Positions 1 through 10,690 of a DNA stretch of 64,000 bases are shown here, piece after piece. The position numbers and the translations under genes are program-made. A model generated the notes under the pieces. That model was not told the DNA's origin, made no database searches, and was given only the letters and a program-made list of their open reading frames with translations. This DNA comes from Blastocladiella emersonii ATCC 22665 (Eukaryota; Blastocladiomycota; Blastocladiomycetes; Blastocladiales; Blastocladiaceae), in contig JANHCV010000004.1 of the NCBI GenBank assembly GCA_025594325.1, positions 186,001 through 250,000 of the forward strand, written 5' to 3'. The first letter of the stretch is position 1, and every line of letters starts with the position of its first letter.

Positions 1-1055
1 CGATCGGAGCACGCGCCACGCGACACGCGACTTTCTCCGATGCGGCACGCGCAACGTGACTCTTGACGCGTCGCTATCACGGCGCACCGCGTCGCCGTGC
101 GAGACACCCGCGAGACACGCCTGGCCTGCCCTCCCGGTTCCCGCCGACCGACCCCTCTGGCCTGTTCAGAGCTGCGCCACCATGCTGCTTCTGGAGCGCG
201 CAAGCCTGTGGGCGCCGCCGCGCTGCAATTCTTCCGGCTGACTCAACGCAGTTATCCGGAAGAATACGTACATTCGGGGCCGCCGCTGCACACGCACGCG
301 CCGCGTCCGTTGTTGATGGTCGCCGCGCGGATGACGCACTGCGTGGCGCGATCTTGGACGGTCTGGTGCTGACCCTTGGGCGCTGGCCGCCGTCTACAAA
401 AGGCGAGCGCTGCCCCGCCCTGGTCGTTGCCCACGTCCGACGCCCTGCCACCCACCCCTCATCGCTCATCTCTCCACTCGTGCTCAAGCGCTGGCGTACA
501 TGTGCGTCCATCATCGTGGTCTCCCCCGCCGTCGCCCCCTTCCGTCCGCCCCGAAGCCGCGGAACCGATTGCCGGCCCTTGCACCGTGTCGCACGGAGTG
601 CGGCCCGCGGAAAAATGCGTGCGGCCCTCGATCCAGGGTTCCGAGCACGCCGCCGATGGCCGATCCCGAGGACTCGCTGACGCGACGCCCGGGATGCGCC
701 GCACGGCAAGCAAGCGTCTCCCGCGCCGTGACAAAGCCTTCAGAGGGCTTCTCGATCGCCGCCGCGGACACACGCTCCGACGCGTCGCGCCTGCCGCCCT
801 GCCCGCCGCCTGCCCGCCGCCCCCGGAAACCCTCTTCTCCTCCCTCGTCCGCCGCCACTACACCCCCCTCGCTTGCACATGCACTTGCACACTTGCCGCC
901 GCCGAACCCTCGCGTGCTGACACCACCCCCCGACCGCCCCCGCGACCGCAGATTTTCATCGCCGCCCCGATTGCGCCACAGCCCGACCGCAAGCACCGCT
1001 GCCCACCCACCCGTCCCTGTCCTTATAACCCGGAGCCCCCGCCGTCGCCTCCGCC
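1..1055. other. Upstream region of the ABC exporter, no gene supported
   Basis: GC-rich DNA with many overlapping open frames on both strands, none with a recognisable protein. Just before the ABC start codon is a pyrimidine-rich stretch with a TATA-like TTATAA at about 1023, roughly 30 bases upstream of the ATG, which is a plausible core promoter. This segment lies outside the inverted repeat and is therefore single copy here. Confidence 0.5.
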
Positions 1056-4000
1056 ATGGCCAGCGACCATCCTCCCTCCACCGGCCCTCCGCGCGCCTCC
1101 GATCCGCTCCTCGGCCCCGCTGCCGCTCCCGCCGCTGCGACGACCTCTGACGTCGGCGCCCTCCTCCCCGGCAGTACCCAGCAGTACTCGCCCGTCTCTA
1201 CCCGCGATCCCGACGTGGTCCCCGTCCCCGCGAACCCGTCGCCGCCCTCGTCCCTCCCCAACCACACCTCCACCGCCAACACGGCCGCTGCCCAACCCGC
1301 TGATACCAAGAACGACGTCCCGCTCGAGCCCATCATGGCCGCTGCTGACGACACGACCAAGGTCGACTCCGCCGCCAAGGACGCACCCGCTGCCGCGCCG
1401 CCCGCCAACGTGCTTCCGTTCGGCCAGCTGTTCAAGTACGCCGACGGGACTGACAAGCTGCTGATGCTTGTCGGCCTCATTGGCGCCGCGGGCTACGGCG
1501 TGCTGACCCCGATTCTGTCCGTGATCCTCGGCGACATTGTGCAGCCGTTCCTCGTGTACGAGGGCGTGCGCGCGACGCCCGGCCTGCCGCCCGCCGTCGT
1601 GGCCGCGGCGCTCGACACGCTGCGCAAGCGCGTCATCGACCAGGTCATCTTCTTTGTCGCCGTCGGCCTCGGCACCATGGTCGCCGCCTACCTGATGCAG
1701 GCCATGTGGATGTGGGCCGGCGAGCGCCAGGCCCGCCGCGTCCGCACAAAGTTCATCAACGCCGTCATGGCCCAGGACCTCGCCTGGTTCGACTCCCACA
1801 AGGCCGGCGACCTCACCACCCAGCTCACCTCCGACACGCTCATGTACCAGGAGGGCATCTCCGAGAAGGCCTCGCAGGCGTTTGCCTACACGATCCAGTT
1901 CATCTCGGGCTTCGCCATCGCCTTCACCCAGTCGTGGCGCCTCACCCTCGTCCTGATCGCGACGCTGCCCGCCTTCGGCATCTCGGGCATCGTCGTCGGC
2001 AAGGCCTTTGCCGCGGGCGCCAGCCGCTCGCAGGAGGCCTACGCCGCCGCGGGCGCCGTTGCCCAGGAGGCCCTCGCCAACATCCGCACCGTCGCCGCGT
2101 TCGGCGGCCAGGACCGCGCCTTCCGCAAGTACTCGAAGCTGCTCGCCGGCACCGTCAAGGAGGGCGAGAAGAAGGCGTGGATCTCGGGCGCCGGGTTCGG
2201 CGTCTTTTTCGGCCTGCTGTACCTGCTGTTCGGCATCGGTTTCTGGTACGGCTCGACCCTCGCCGTGAGCGGCGAGGTTGGCGGCGGCGACGTTCTGGTA
2301 CTTGCCCTCTCTCACTCGCATCACCTATCGGACTGCAACTGACGCGCGCACCCCTCTCGATTCCGCTCCCGCACCACGTAGAAATGCCTGTTCGCCATCA
2401 CCACGGGCGCCTTCTCGATCATCAACCTGTCGCCGTCGTTCCAGGCCATGTCCAAGGCGCGCGGCGCCGGGTACCGCCTGTTCGAGGTCGCCGAGAGCAA
2501 GCCGACCATTGTCGACGGCGCCGTGACCCCGGCCAAGCTCGACGGCAGCGTCGAGTTCCGCGACGTGCGCTTCGCGTACCCGTCGCGCCCCGACGTCGAG
2601 GTGCTCAAGGGCATCAGTTTCACGGCCCAGGCCGGCACCACGGTCGCGCTGGTCGGTGCCTCGGGCTCGGCCAAGTCGACCTGCATCCAGCTCATGGAGC
2701 GGTACTACGAGGCGCTCTCGGGCACCATCTTCATCGACTCGACCCCGATCAACGACCTGCCGCTCAAGTGGCTGCGGCAGAACGTCGGTCTGGTCAGCCA
2801 GGAGCCCATTCTGGTACGCTTGTCTCGACTTGGACTTGGCGATGCTTTCGTGAAGCGGATACTGACCGACGCTCGTCGTACCACATGTAGTTTGACACGA
2901 CCATTGCCGAGAACATTGCGTACGGTGCGCCCGACGGGCTCGTGGTGACGCAGGAGCTGCTCGAGCAGGTGTGCCGCGACGCCAACGCGCACGACTTCAT
3001 CTCCAAGCTGCCCAACGGGTACCAGACCATGGTCGGCGAGCGCGGCAGCCTGCTGTCGGGCGGCCAGAAGCAGCGCATCGCGATCGGTACGCTCTCTCGA
3101 CCGTGTCCGCGTCTGACTGGTCCGACCACCAGCGCGACTCACCCCCGCGACCCCCGCGACCCCCGCGACCGCGTAGCCCGCGCCCTGATCGGTGCACCCC
3201 GTATATTACTGCTGGACGAGGCGACTTCGGCGCTCGACTCGGCGTCCGAGGGTATTGTCCAGGCCGCGCTCGATAAGGCGTCGCAGGGCCGCACGACCAT
3301 CGTGATTGCGCACCGGTACGTTTCCCGGCGCGTTTTTGGGCCGCCGCGACCCGACTAACCACGTCTTCTCCCTGCCCGCGCGTAGCCTCTCGACCATTCG
3401 CGACGCCGACGTCATCCTCGTGTTCGAAAAGGGCCAGATCATCGAGCGCGGCAACCACAACTCGCTGCTCCAGCGCGGCGGCGTGTACGCCGGCCTCGTC
3501 AAGGCGCAGGAGCTCAAGACCCGCAAGACGGCGTCCACGGCCGATATCACCACGGCCGCCGATGCCGAGTCCGAGTCGGACGATTCGGACGACGACGGTG
3601 CCGAGGAGGAGGAGGAGCAGCAGGCCGCCATCACCGCCGCCGCCGCCTCCGAGTCCAAGAAGGCCACGTCCAAGGACGCCCTCGCCTCCACCACCACCAC
3701 CACCAAGCCCGCCCTCGACGAGTTCGAAAAGGCCGAGCGCGAAAAGGCCGAGCTCAAGAAGCTGCTCAAGGAGCGGTCCGTGTCGCTGTGGCGCGTCGTC
3801 AAGCTGCAGGGCGAGGAGTGGCCGTTCCTGGCCGTCGGCGTGCTCATGGGCTCGGTCGCCGGCGCCTTCCTCCCCGCGTTCGGCATCATCCTCGCCGAGG
3901 TGCTGTCGGTCTTCGCGATCCAGGACAAGGACGAGCTCACGCGCAAGGCGCTCGTGTGGACGTGGGTGTTCATTGGGCTCACGGTCGGCAACTTCTTCAT

Positions 4001-5755
4001 CTCGCTGTTCCAGTTTGGGTGCTTTGGGATCGCCGGCGAGCGGCTCACGCGCCGCATCCGCGAGACGGCGTTCCGCGCCATGCTGCGCCAGGAGACGGGC
4101 TGGTTCGACGACGAGAAGCACGGCACGGGCACCCTCACAGCGCAGCTGTCCGAGCAGGCCGACCGGATCCAGAACCTCACGGGCCCGAACGCCGCCAACC
4201 TGATCCAGCTCGTCGTGTCCATGGGCTGCGGCGTCGCGCTCGCCTTCTACTACTCGTGGCAGATGACGCTGACCGTCCTCGCCGCCGTGCCGTTCCTCGC
4301 CCTCGGGTCGTACCTCGAGGCCGCCGTGACGACGGGCGCCGTTGGCAAGAGCCGGCTCGCGTACGGGGCGGCCGCGCAGCGCGCGTGCGACGCGATCCAG
4401 AACATTGCGACGGTCAAGTCGCTGGCGCGCGAGCGCGACTTTGCCGACGGGTACCTCGAGAACATCAAGGCGCCGTACCGCATCGGCGTCCGCAAGGCGC
4501 TCATCGGGTCGTGGGGGTTCGGGTACTCGCAGGCCGTGCAGTTCCTGCTGTACGCCGTGTGCTTCGGCGTCGGGTACCTGTTCGTCCGCGACGGCGTCAT
4601 CACCTCGGCCGACCTGTTCCGCGTCATCTTCGTGCTGCTGTTCGCGTCCATCTCGTTTGCGCAGGCGGCGACCTTCACGGGCAACGCGCAGAAGGCCAAG
4701 GCCGCGGCCATTGCGTACTTTGACCTCGTCGACCGCGTGCCGCCGATCGACATCGACAGCACCGAGGGCGCGCGGCTCGTCGACGTGGCGGGCGCCGTCG
4801 AGGTCGCGGGTGCCGAGTTTGCGTACCCGACGCGCCCCGACGCGCCGATCCTCCGCGGCATCGACTTTTCGCAGCTCGCCGGCAAATCACTTGCCCTGTG
4901 TGGCCCCTCGGGTTCGGGGAAGAGCTCCGTGCTCGCGCTGCTGCAGCGGCTCTACGACGTGTCGGCGGGCAACGTCAAGCTCGACGGGACCGACGTGCGG
5001 CAGTGGCACCTGCAGTCGATGCGCGAGCACCTGGCCGTGGTGTCGCAGGAGCCGTCGCTGTTCATTGGCACGCTGCGCGAGGCCATCGAGTACGGCGTGC
5101 CCGACGGCAAGCCCGTGACCATGGACATGGTCGTCGCCGCGGCCAAGGCGGCCAACATCCACGACTTTATCGAGGGCCTCCCCGAAAAGTACGAGACGCT
5201 CGTCACCTCGTCGCAGCTGTCGGGCGGGCAGAAGCAGCGCGTGGCCATTGCGCGCGCCCTGATCCGGCCGAACCGTACGTTTTCTTGTCGCGCGTCACGG
5301 CTGACCGACCGACCGACCGACCCTCCCGACTCACTCGCGTGCCCCCTCCCCCTCCCTCTCCCTCTCCCTCTCCCCCTTGCACCCGCTCGCACCCGCTTGC
5401 ACCCAGTTGCCTGTCTACTGCTGGACGAGGCGACTTCGGCGCTCGACTCGGCGTCTGAAGTTATCGTCCAGGACACGCTCGACAAGGCGTCGCAGGGCCG
5501 CACGACCATCACGATCGCGCACCGGTACGTTCCTTTTCCTTGGTTGCGCGAACGAGAACACCACCAACTCCTGACCTGACCGACCGACTCTCGCGCCGAC
5601 CTGTATGTAGTCTGTCGACGATCCAGCGCGTCGACCTCATCCTGGTCGTCAAGGACGGCCGCGTGGTCGAGCAGGGCACGCACTTTGAGCTGCTCGACAA
5701 GAAGGGTCTCTACGCCAAGCTGGTCAAGCGCCAGAATCTCGGCAAGACGGTGTGA
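1056..5755 (+). CDS. Full-length ABC exporter, P-glycoprotein/Ste6 type (ABCB), seven exons
   Basis: ATP-driven membrane exporter with the TMD-NBD-TMD-NBD layout of multidrug and a-factor exporters; the substrate cannot be told from sequence. Exons: 1056-2297, 2382-2813, 2891-3086, 3177-3315, 3386-5274, 5407-5524, 5611-5755, all phases agreeing, giving 1,386 residues. NBD1 (about 450-690) has Walker [10 protein letters not shown] at about 506-514, signature LSGGQKQR and Walker [16 protein letters not shown]2 has Walker [10 protein letters not shown] at about 1176, signature LSGGQKQR and [11 protein letters not shown]. An acidic Asp/Glu-rich linker follows NBD1. Introns 3-4 and 5-6 sit at matching places in the two NBDs, as expected from internal duplication. 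NBD1 Walker A has Ala where Gly is usual just before the Lys. Everything from base 1515 on is repeated in reverse at 30979-35219. Confidence 0.93.
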
Positions 5756-6078
5756 TCCGGATCCTTGGGATTTCACCGCCAAATTTACTAGCCTCGTATA
5801 CAAAACTCGTGTTTCCTCCTCGTTCTCCCTTGTCCGAGTTGGCAGATGAGCCGAAATTCAGCTCCTTTGCCGCGTTCGCTTGCCTGAACTAACTGAACTA
5901 ACCGATGGCACGAGCCCGTTCATCGCACGAAATCATTCCAGTAACTGACGATATGAACGTGTTGATCGGTCCCATCATCACCATATCCTCGCCGGCGTGC
6001 CTCACGATGGCCTCTTCATCGCTTGCTTTGCAATCGCTGCCAGCCCCGTCTTTTGCGGTGTGCTGACCCTACTAGTCA
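5756..6078. other. 3' flank of the ABC gene
   Basis: Less GC-rich DNA following the TGA stop, probably 3' UTR and terminator region. There is a short open frame near 5997-6179 but it has no recognisable features. No gene supported. Confidence 0.5.
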
Positions 6079-6400
6079 TGAGCATCACCAAGCCGCGCCG
6101 GACCCGCCAAGTCGATCCAGAGTCGATCGACTTGTTCTCGTTCGAGATGGCCGAGAAAATCGATCCACGCGTCGAATGAGTATTGATCAGCGTGAGCTCA
6201 AGTCATTCGACCTGTTGGTCGACTTGCTTGTCATTCGACCTACGGACATGATTGATCGATCAAGTTAAAAGCTCGAACGACTCATCGAACGAGTGTGGAT
6301 CGAGATATGCCCCGCGCCGATTGATAAAATGCCGATCTGTCCCAGCAGAATGTCAGACAAGTGGTCGAGCGGCGCGAGACGTGCCTCAAAGGACGTCTCC
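6079..6400 (-). repeat. TCGA-rich inverted repeat, left end of candidate element
   Basis: Reads as the reverse of 9130-9415 with many substitutions and small gaps. It contains repeated blocks such as GTCGATCGACTT and CATTCGACC. Identity is modest (judged by eye, well below the identity of the 10-kb arms), so this pair is much older than the arm duplication. Confidence 0.45.
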
Positions 6401-6473
6401 ACTCGCGCCGATTGAGTTCCAGCTAATTTGCAGCTCCGAATCCACTGATGAGAATGAGCTATCCGTTAAGTAG

Positions 6474-6957
6474 CGCATCGACTTTGCACTGTATCGCCAT
6501 GCTCAGGCTCGTGCGCTTCCAGCGCGTTGCCAATCGTCGGGTTCGCGCCTTCGGGATCGCGGCGGTCCATTGAGTCAAGAAAGTTGGAGATCTGCGGCAT
6601 CGTGAGCAGCGTGAGGCTCGCGTCGTCGTCGTACACGGCGATGAGGTACTCGGTGTACCCGCCCTAGTGCGCCAACGAGGGGCGGTTCCCGTTCGGCGCG
6701 ACAGGAAGGAAGGCCGAGATGGCCAACGGCGGCACAATGTGGATGGAACTCACACGTGGCGGGCTGCGTGGGACGGAGAGGAAACGTCTGCACGACGTAG
6801 AGGCCCGGCGGAACGACGTGCGGCACCGACTGGTACAGGTGGAAATGCTCAACGACCGTGCTTTCGAGCTGCATGCCGTCCAACTCCAGGTTGACGAGCC
6901 AGGTGCGCGTTTCCGCTCGACCAAGCGCGACGGAGGGCAACAACGCGAGCAAAACAC
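6474..6957 (-). pseudogene. Fragment of an unrecognised protein, possibly with a secretion signal
   Basis: On the minus strand one frame gives a hydrophobic start (LLALLPSVALGRA) followed by a folded-looking stretch (TRTWLVNLELDGMQLES ... HVVPPGLYVVQTFPLRP). A second frame, ending in TAA at 6474, gives TEYLIAVYDDDASLTLLTM ... SNFLDSMDRRDPEG. A GTGAGT donor and a CACTAG acceptor lie between them, but the phases do not close as read, so either the intron is different or the gene is broken. I do not recognise the family. It lies inside the candidate element and is repeated at 29777-30260. Confidence 0.3.
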
Positions 6958-7599
6958 CTTACTTGCGACTCATAAAGCTTCAAGATGTGAGAGCCCTCAC
7001 GACCGCCGTGACGACCTTCTCCACGCGAGAGGAGCGCCGCGGCGCGGCTTGCTTGCCAGCAGGTCTGTATCGACCAAATTCCAGAGCTCACGGCGCAGCC
7101 ACATGCTTGCAGGAAGTAATTCATGGATCAGTCATAGGTGCGACGCCGCGGTGCTGCCGCCGGGAGGAGGGAGCGCCGCTGCTGCGAAGGGAGGAGCGAA
7201 ACGCGTCGAAGCAAACGTCACGGGAGCGCGTCGATCGTTTCGGGACTTTGCTCGCGGCGGCTCGCGCTCCCTCGCCCCATCACCACCAACCATGCCATCG
7301 ACCCGCTCGATACCCGCGACCTCGTGCAACCGCCTGCACCACCACCCCTCGACCTCCATGTAACTCATGTCGACGCGCATCCGCCCGACGCCGCCACGGG
7401 CCCGCGCCGCTTGGTGACTTCCACAGTATGCGTCTCTTGCCTTCTCCTCCCCCGCGACGTGTATCTGCAGTCATGCCTCGAGTCCGCCGACACGCCCTGC
7501 ACGCGTCGACGGGACTCGCGCCCGCTGCGCTCAATGTCCACGCCGCGTTCCCACGCCTTTCGCGCCGGCTGTCCGTTCGCTCACTGACGCACTCACCTT

Positions 7600-9070
7600 A
7601 CGACCGCTTTGCCCTGTTTCTTAGCCTTCGACGAGCACCTCGAGCACCTCAAGCTGCAACGGCTCTCGTGAGGTCCGCGGAGACGCGTCGGCGTTGATCC
7701 TGAACAAGGTCGCGACAAGGTACGTGGTGTGCAACTCGGTCTACCTCTCCTGTGGACCGAGACTAACACGTTCGCGGCCGCCATGAGTAGGGCACCTAGT
7801 ACGCCAAGCAGCGGCAAGTGGGCTGACCCTCACCTGCGGCGTCAACTCGCGCACAACGCGCCCAAGCCCGCGAGGTACGGTCCTTCTCCTTCGCGCTCTC
7901 GGCGCGATTCGCGCTGCGTGCGGGCACCGCCGAGCTTCGAGTTCTCGAGCGGTCTCGCTCGTGTTGTCCGTCGGTGCAGGTCTTGGCGACGTGGCTCGCG
8001 TGCTCGCGTCGATTGGACTCTTCGCCTGACTTTTTGCTCGCTTGTCTCCGCCACGTCGCCCATAGCCTCGGTCAACGACAACAAAACTCAACTACGATCA
8101 AGAACACGCTGCGAGGTCTCGCTGCTCGGGTCGTCGCTGGCCTCAAGCACGCGCTCGGCTGCGCGTGCGAGTTCCAGTTCGAGGCATGCGACTCGGTCGG
8201 CGTCCTCGCGGACCAACACTGACACGGCCGGCTCGAGTAGGTCATCAAGTACACCACGCTGCAGCGGCAAGGTCCGCCTCGTCGTCCGCCCTTGCGGCAC
8301 GCCCGAGGTCATGCGGTACGGGCTCCATCCCTCTTGTACTCGTCGTGATTAATCGCCTGGCACATCGGCGCTGTCCGGTTCTTCCGCACGCGAGCTAGCT
8401 GGTGCGCTCGGGTTCTGTCTGACCTGGTGCCTGCTGACACGACCCGCTCGCCCAACACCTTCTTGATCATCGCTCACTCGTCGCCGCCACGTCACCCATA
8501 GGCTCGATCTACCACGGCAAGCTGCTGCGGCGCTCGCCCACCGACCGGTCGGCGCTGCCCTCAAGCCCGCACTCGGCCGCGTACTCGTTCATGGTCAAGG
8601 TCTGCAACCCGGTCCGACCTTCCCGTATCCCGACTCCTGGTTGACCGTTACGCATTCGCAGTAGCTGAACAAGCCAGGCTCCTGCTGCACTCGCTGTCGA
8701 GTCGGGTTGCGTTCACGGCCGGGTCGAGAACTCGGACTCACGCTGATGTACGAGATCAACTCGGTCCCCGCGCGTCCCCACCACCTGCTGCTCGAGTACC
8801 TCCTCAAGTCAACCAGCTGCACCGCGCGCCGCTGCCCTCGCCGACCGCCTTCAAGGTCCACCTGCTCGAGTCGGCCGTCGAGCAGCTCAAGTCCATCAAC
8901 AACGCGAGCAGTCAAGAAGCAGGACTGACGGCGACCGCGGCCAAGGCGACGGGGCTCGCGGCGTGTGTCACGGACAACCGCCTGCGCGCCGACGCGTCGC
9001 TCGTCGCACGGGCGGGTCGCCGACCACGCTGCGGCCCGCTTCGTCGGCTCTTCCTGTCCTTCCCACCCAT
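7600..9070 (+). pseudogene. Decayed coding fragments, unrecognised
   Basis: Short plus-strand pieces in different frames look coding but do not join into one protein: a SIYHGKLLRRSP ... YSFMVKVCN piece near 8500-8610, a YEINSVPARPHHLLLEYLLK piece near 8750-8810, and an Ala/Ser-rich helical piece (FKVHLLESAVEQLKSINN) near 8850-8990. Intron-like signals occur between some of them (GTACGG near 8318, TAG near 8501). I treat this as the remains of a multi-exon gene of unknown function inside the candidate element. Confidence 0.25.
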
Positions 9071-9129
9071 CCAGCATGTGCTACTGCGCATATATATACC
9101 AAATGGCATCTCATTCGGTGCGTCACTCA

Positions 9130-9415
9130 AGGTCCAGACCGAGTCTTTCGAGTAATCGTTTGACGCTTGCAGCGGACCCGATCAACATGTTACTTTTATC
9201 AATCGGGCGGGAAAGATCTCGTTCGATAGTTGTTCGAGTGGTCACACGACGCGTCGTTCAAGTGCACGTGCAAACTGGATCGACGCATCAGGCCAGATCA
9301 ATCGGAAACGTAACATATCGGGTCGACGTCGATCGACTTGCACTGGGTCCGACCCATTCAAAGGGTGGATCGATGGTCGATCGATTTTGTTTGACTGGGG
9401 CGCGGTTTGGTGATG
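9130..9415 (+). repeat. TCGA-rich inverted repeat, right end of candidate element
   Basis: Partner of 6079-6400 in opposite orientation. Carries TTTTATCAATCGG at 9194 and ends in GGCGCGGTTTGGTGATGC. It contains ACGACGCGTCGT, a 12-base palindrome near 9246, and several TCGATCGA blocks. Confidence 0.45.
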
Positions 9416-10158
9416 CGATCAAGTCAGCGATCACGCCAAGGATGCTGTCCAACGAGTCCGATTCCGTGTATGAGAAGCTTATATGATTTGAGCGACAGCA
9501 ACAACGAGTGTCCTTTCGCGCAAGATAAGGCGAGTGTGATTTGGAGCCGCTCGATTGTTACGACGCGCATGTAGCCGCGAAAGTTTGCGCTGCTCGTTCA
9601 TGAGCTTACCAGCGGGCGGGTGCGGCGCGGGTGCAGAGAAAGCAACGCTCGTGCTCATAACCAGTTCAAGTACACGTGACCGCGTTGCGCCACAGTCACC
9701 GGACGCGTGCGACCCCGCCTGCGTCACGCGTGTCACGCGCACTGCGCCGATCTCCTTTGTCATCGCCGCGGACCGCCTCACCTCACCGAGCGACGCGTCG
9801 GCCCGCTCACATCGGGCGACGCGCCCCCGCATCCCCTCTCTCTCTTGTTTCTTTGACCAGTTGCTAGTATTAGCCACCATACAGCCTGTTGTCCTCTCGT
9901 GAACCTCCTCACCGTCTCCTCTCGTGAACATCTTCACCGTCTCCGCTTGTGAACCTCTTCACCACCTCGATCTTCATCTCCGCCAAGATCGCACGTCCAT
10001 CGTGCCAAGCTTCCTCCCAGTCGAGTACGCTTCAACTTAACCTCATATCGTCGTGTCAAGCACGAGTTTTTTGACGGAATTCGGCGGATGAAATACCGTC
10101 ACGCAAAGACAGGGTTACCCTGAATGAAACTTGTCGTGGCCATCGTCATTCGTGTATA
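9416..10158. other. Non-coding stretch in the left arm
   Basis: Several short open frames on both strands, none with recognisable protein features. Apart from the 25-bp tandem repeat at 9893-9967 I see nothing that can be named. Confidence 0.4.
9893..9967 (+). repeat. 25-bp tandem repeat, three units
   Basis: Three consecutive 25-base units (9893-9917, 9918-9942, 9943-9967) built round CTCGTGAACCTC and TTCACCGTCT, with a few substitutions between units. The mirror copy is at 26767-26841. Confidence 0.8.
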
Positions 10159-10690
10159 TTGGAGCAAGGATACGTTTTCGAGGCCATGGTCATTGTGGTC
10201 GAGGCCGCCATTGGCTGGAACATGTACGTCCAAGCCGACGACGCAGTGCTTCACGTACCCGCGTGGCCGCCGCAAATTTCGCTGGCGGAGAACCTCGCGC
10301 GCCTCAAGGACTCCATTGGGAAATGGGGGGTCACCACGCAGCGGTGGGTCACGATGATCTTACTAGATCACTGTGATCTACGAGCATCTTAGCCCTGTGG
10401 ATATCTAGCCCCACTCAACCTGTCTGGAGTGAACATGCTAGCGACGATTGGCTGCCAACCTGCCGCTCCAGAACCTTGAGCAGGTGACTGACATGCGCCG
10501 TATCGCGATGCTCGCGTGCCGTCACGGCGTTGTCAGGGTTCCTAAGGCGACCATGGCCACCAAGTTCCTCAAGCTCCTCAAGTATCTGAAGCGCATGTCC
10601 GCGCCAAATCCTCTCCCTGTTCCCGACATTGTTGATTTACCTCGTTCCCCAGTTCGGCCGCCGCGACGACCAAGCATCCCGTCCAAATAG
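10159..10690 (+). CDS. Hypothetical protein fragment
   Basis: Two plus-strand frames look like adjoining exons: 10159-10392 (starting EQGYVFEAMVIVVEAAIGWN ... LAENLARLKDSIGKWGV) and 10448-10690 (LPLQNLEQVTDMRRIAMLA ... FLKLLKYLKRM, then a Pro/Arg-rich tail ending in TAG). The joining intron is not resolved. There is no recognised domain. The 17-base palindrome TAGATCACTGTGATCTA lies between them at 10364-10380. Repeated in the right arm at 26044-26575. Confidence 0.3.

Larger units (their letters stand above)
6079..9415. mobile_element. Candidate 3.3-kb element bounded by diverged long inverted repeats (left-arm copy)
   Basis: The stretch about 6079-6400, read in reverse, resembles about 9130-9415 read forwards. 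Shared landmarks are TTTTATCAATCGG at the inner side (complement near 6310-6335; forward at 9194) and GGCGCGG(C/T)TTGGTGATGC at the outer ends, with GATCTCG/ATATCTCGAT and TCGATCGACTT-like blocks between. Both ends are unusually rich in TCGA, unlike the GC-rich interior. The interior has only broken reading frames. No transposase was recognised and no clear target-site duplication was found. It could instead be two copies of an unrelated repeat in opposite orientation. Confidence 0.4.

Noticed and set aside
1023-2324. 433-codon minus-strand open frame over ABC exon 1 (and similar long antisense frames over other genes)
   Set aside because: Shadow of strong third-position G/C on the coding strand; no domain in the translation.
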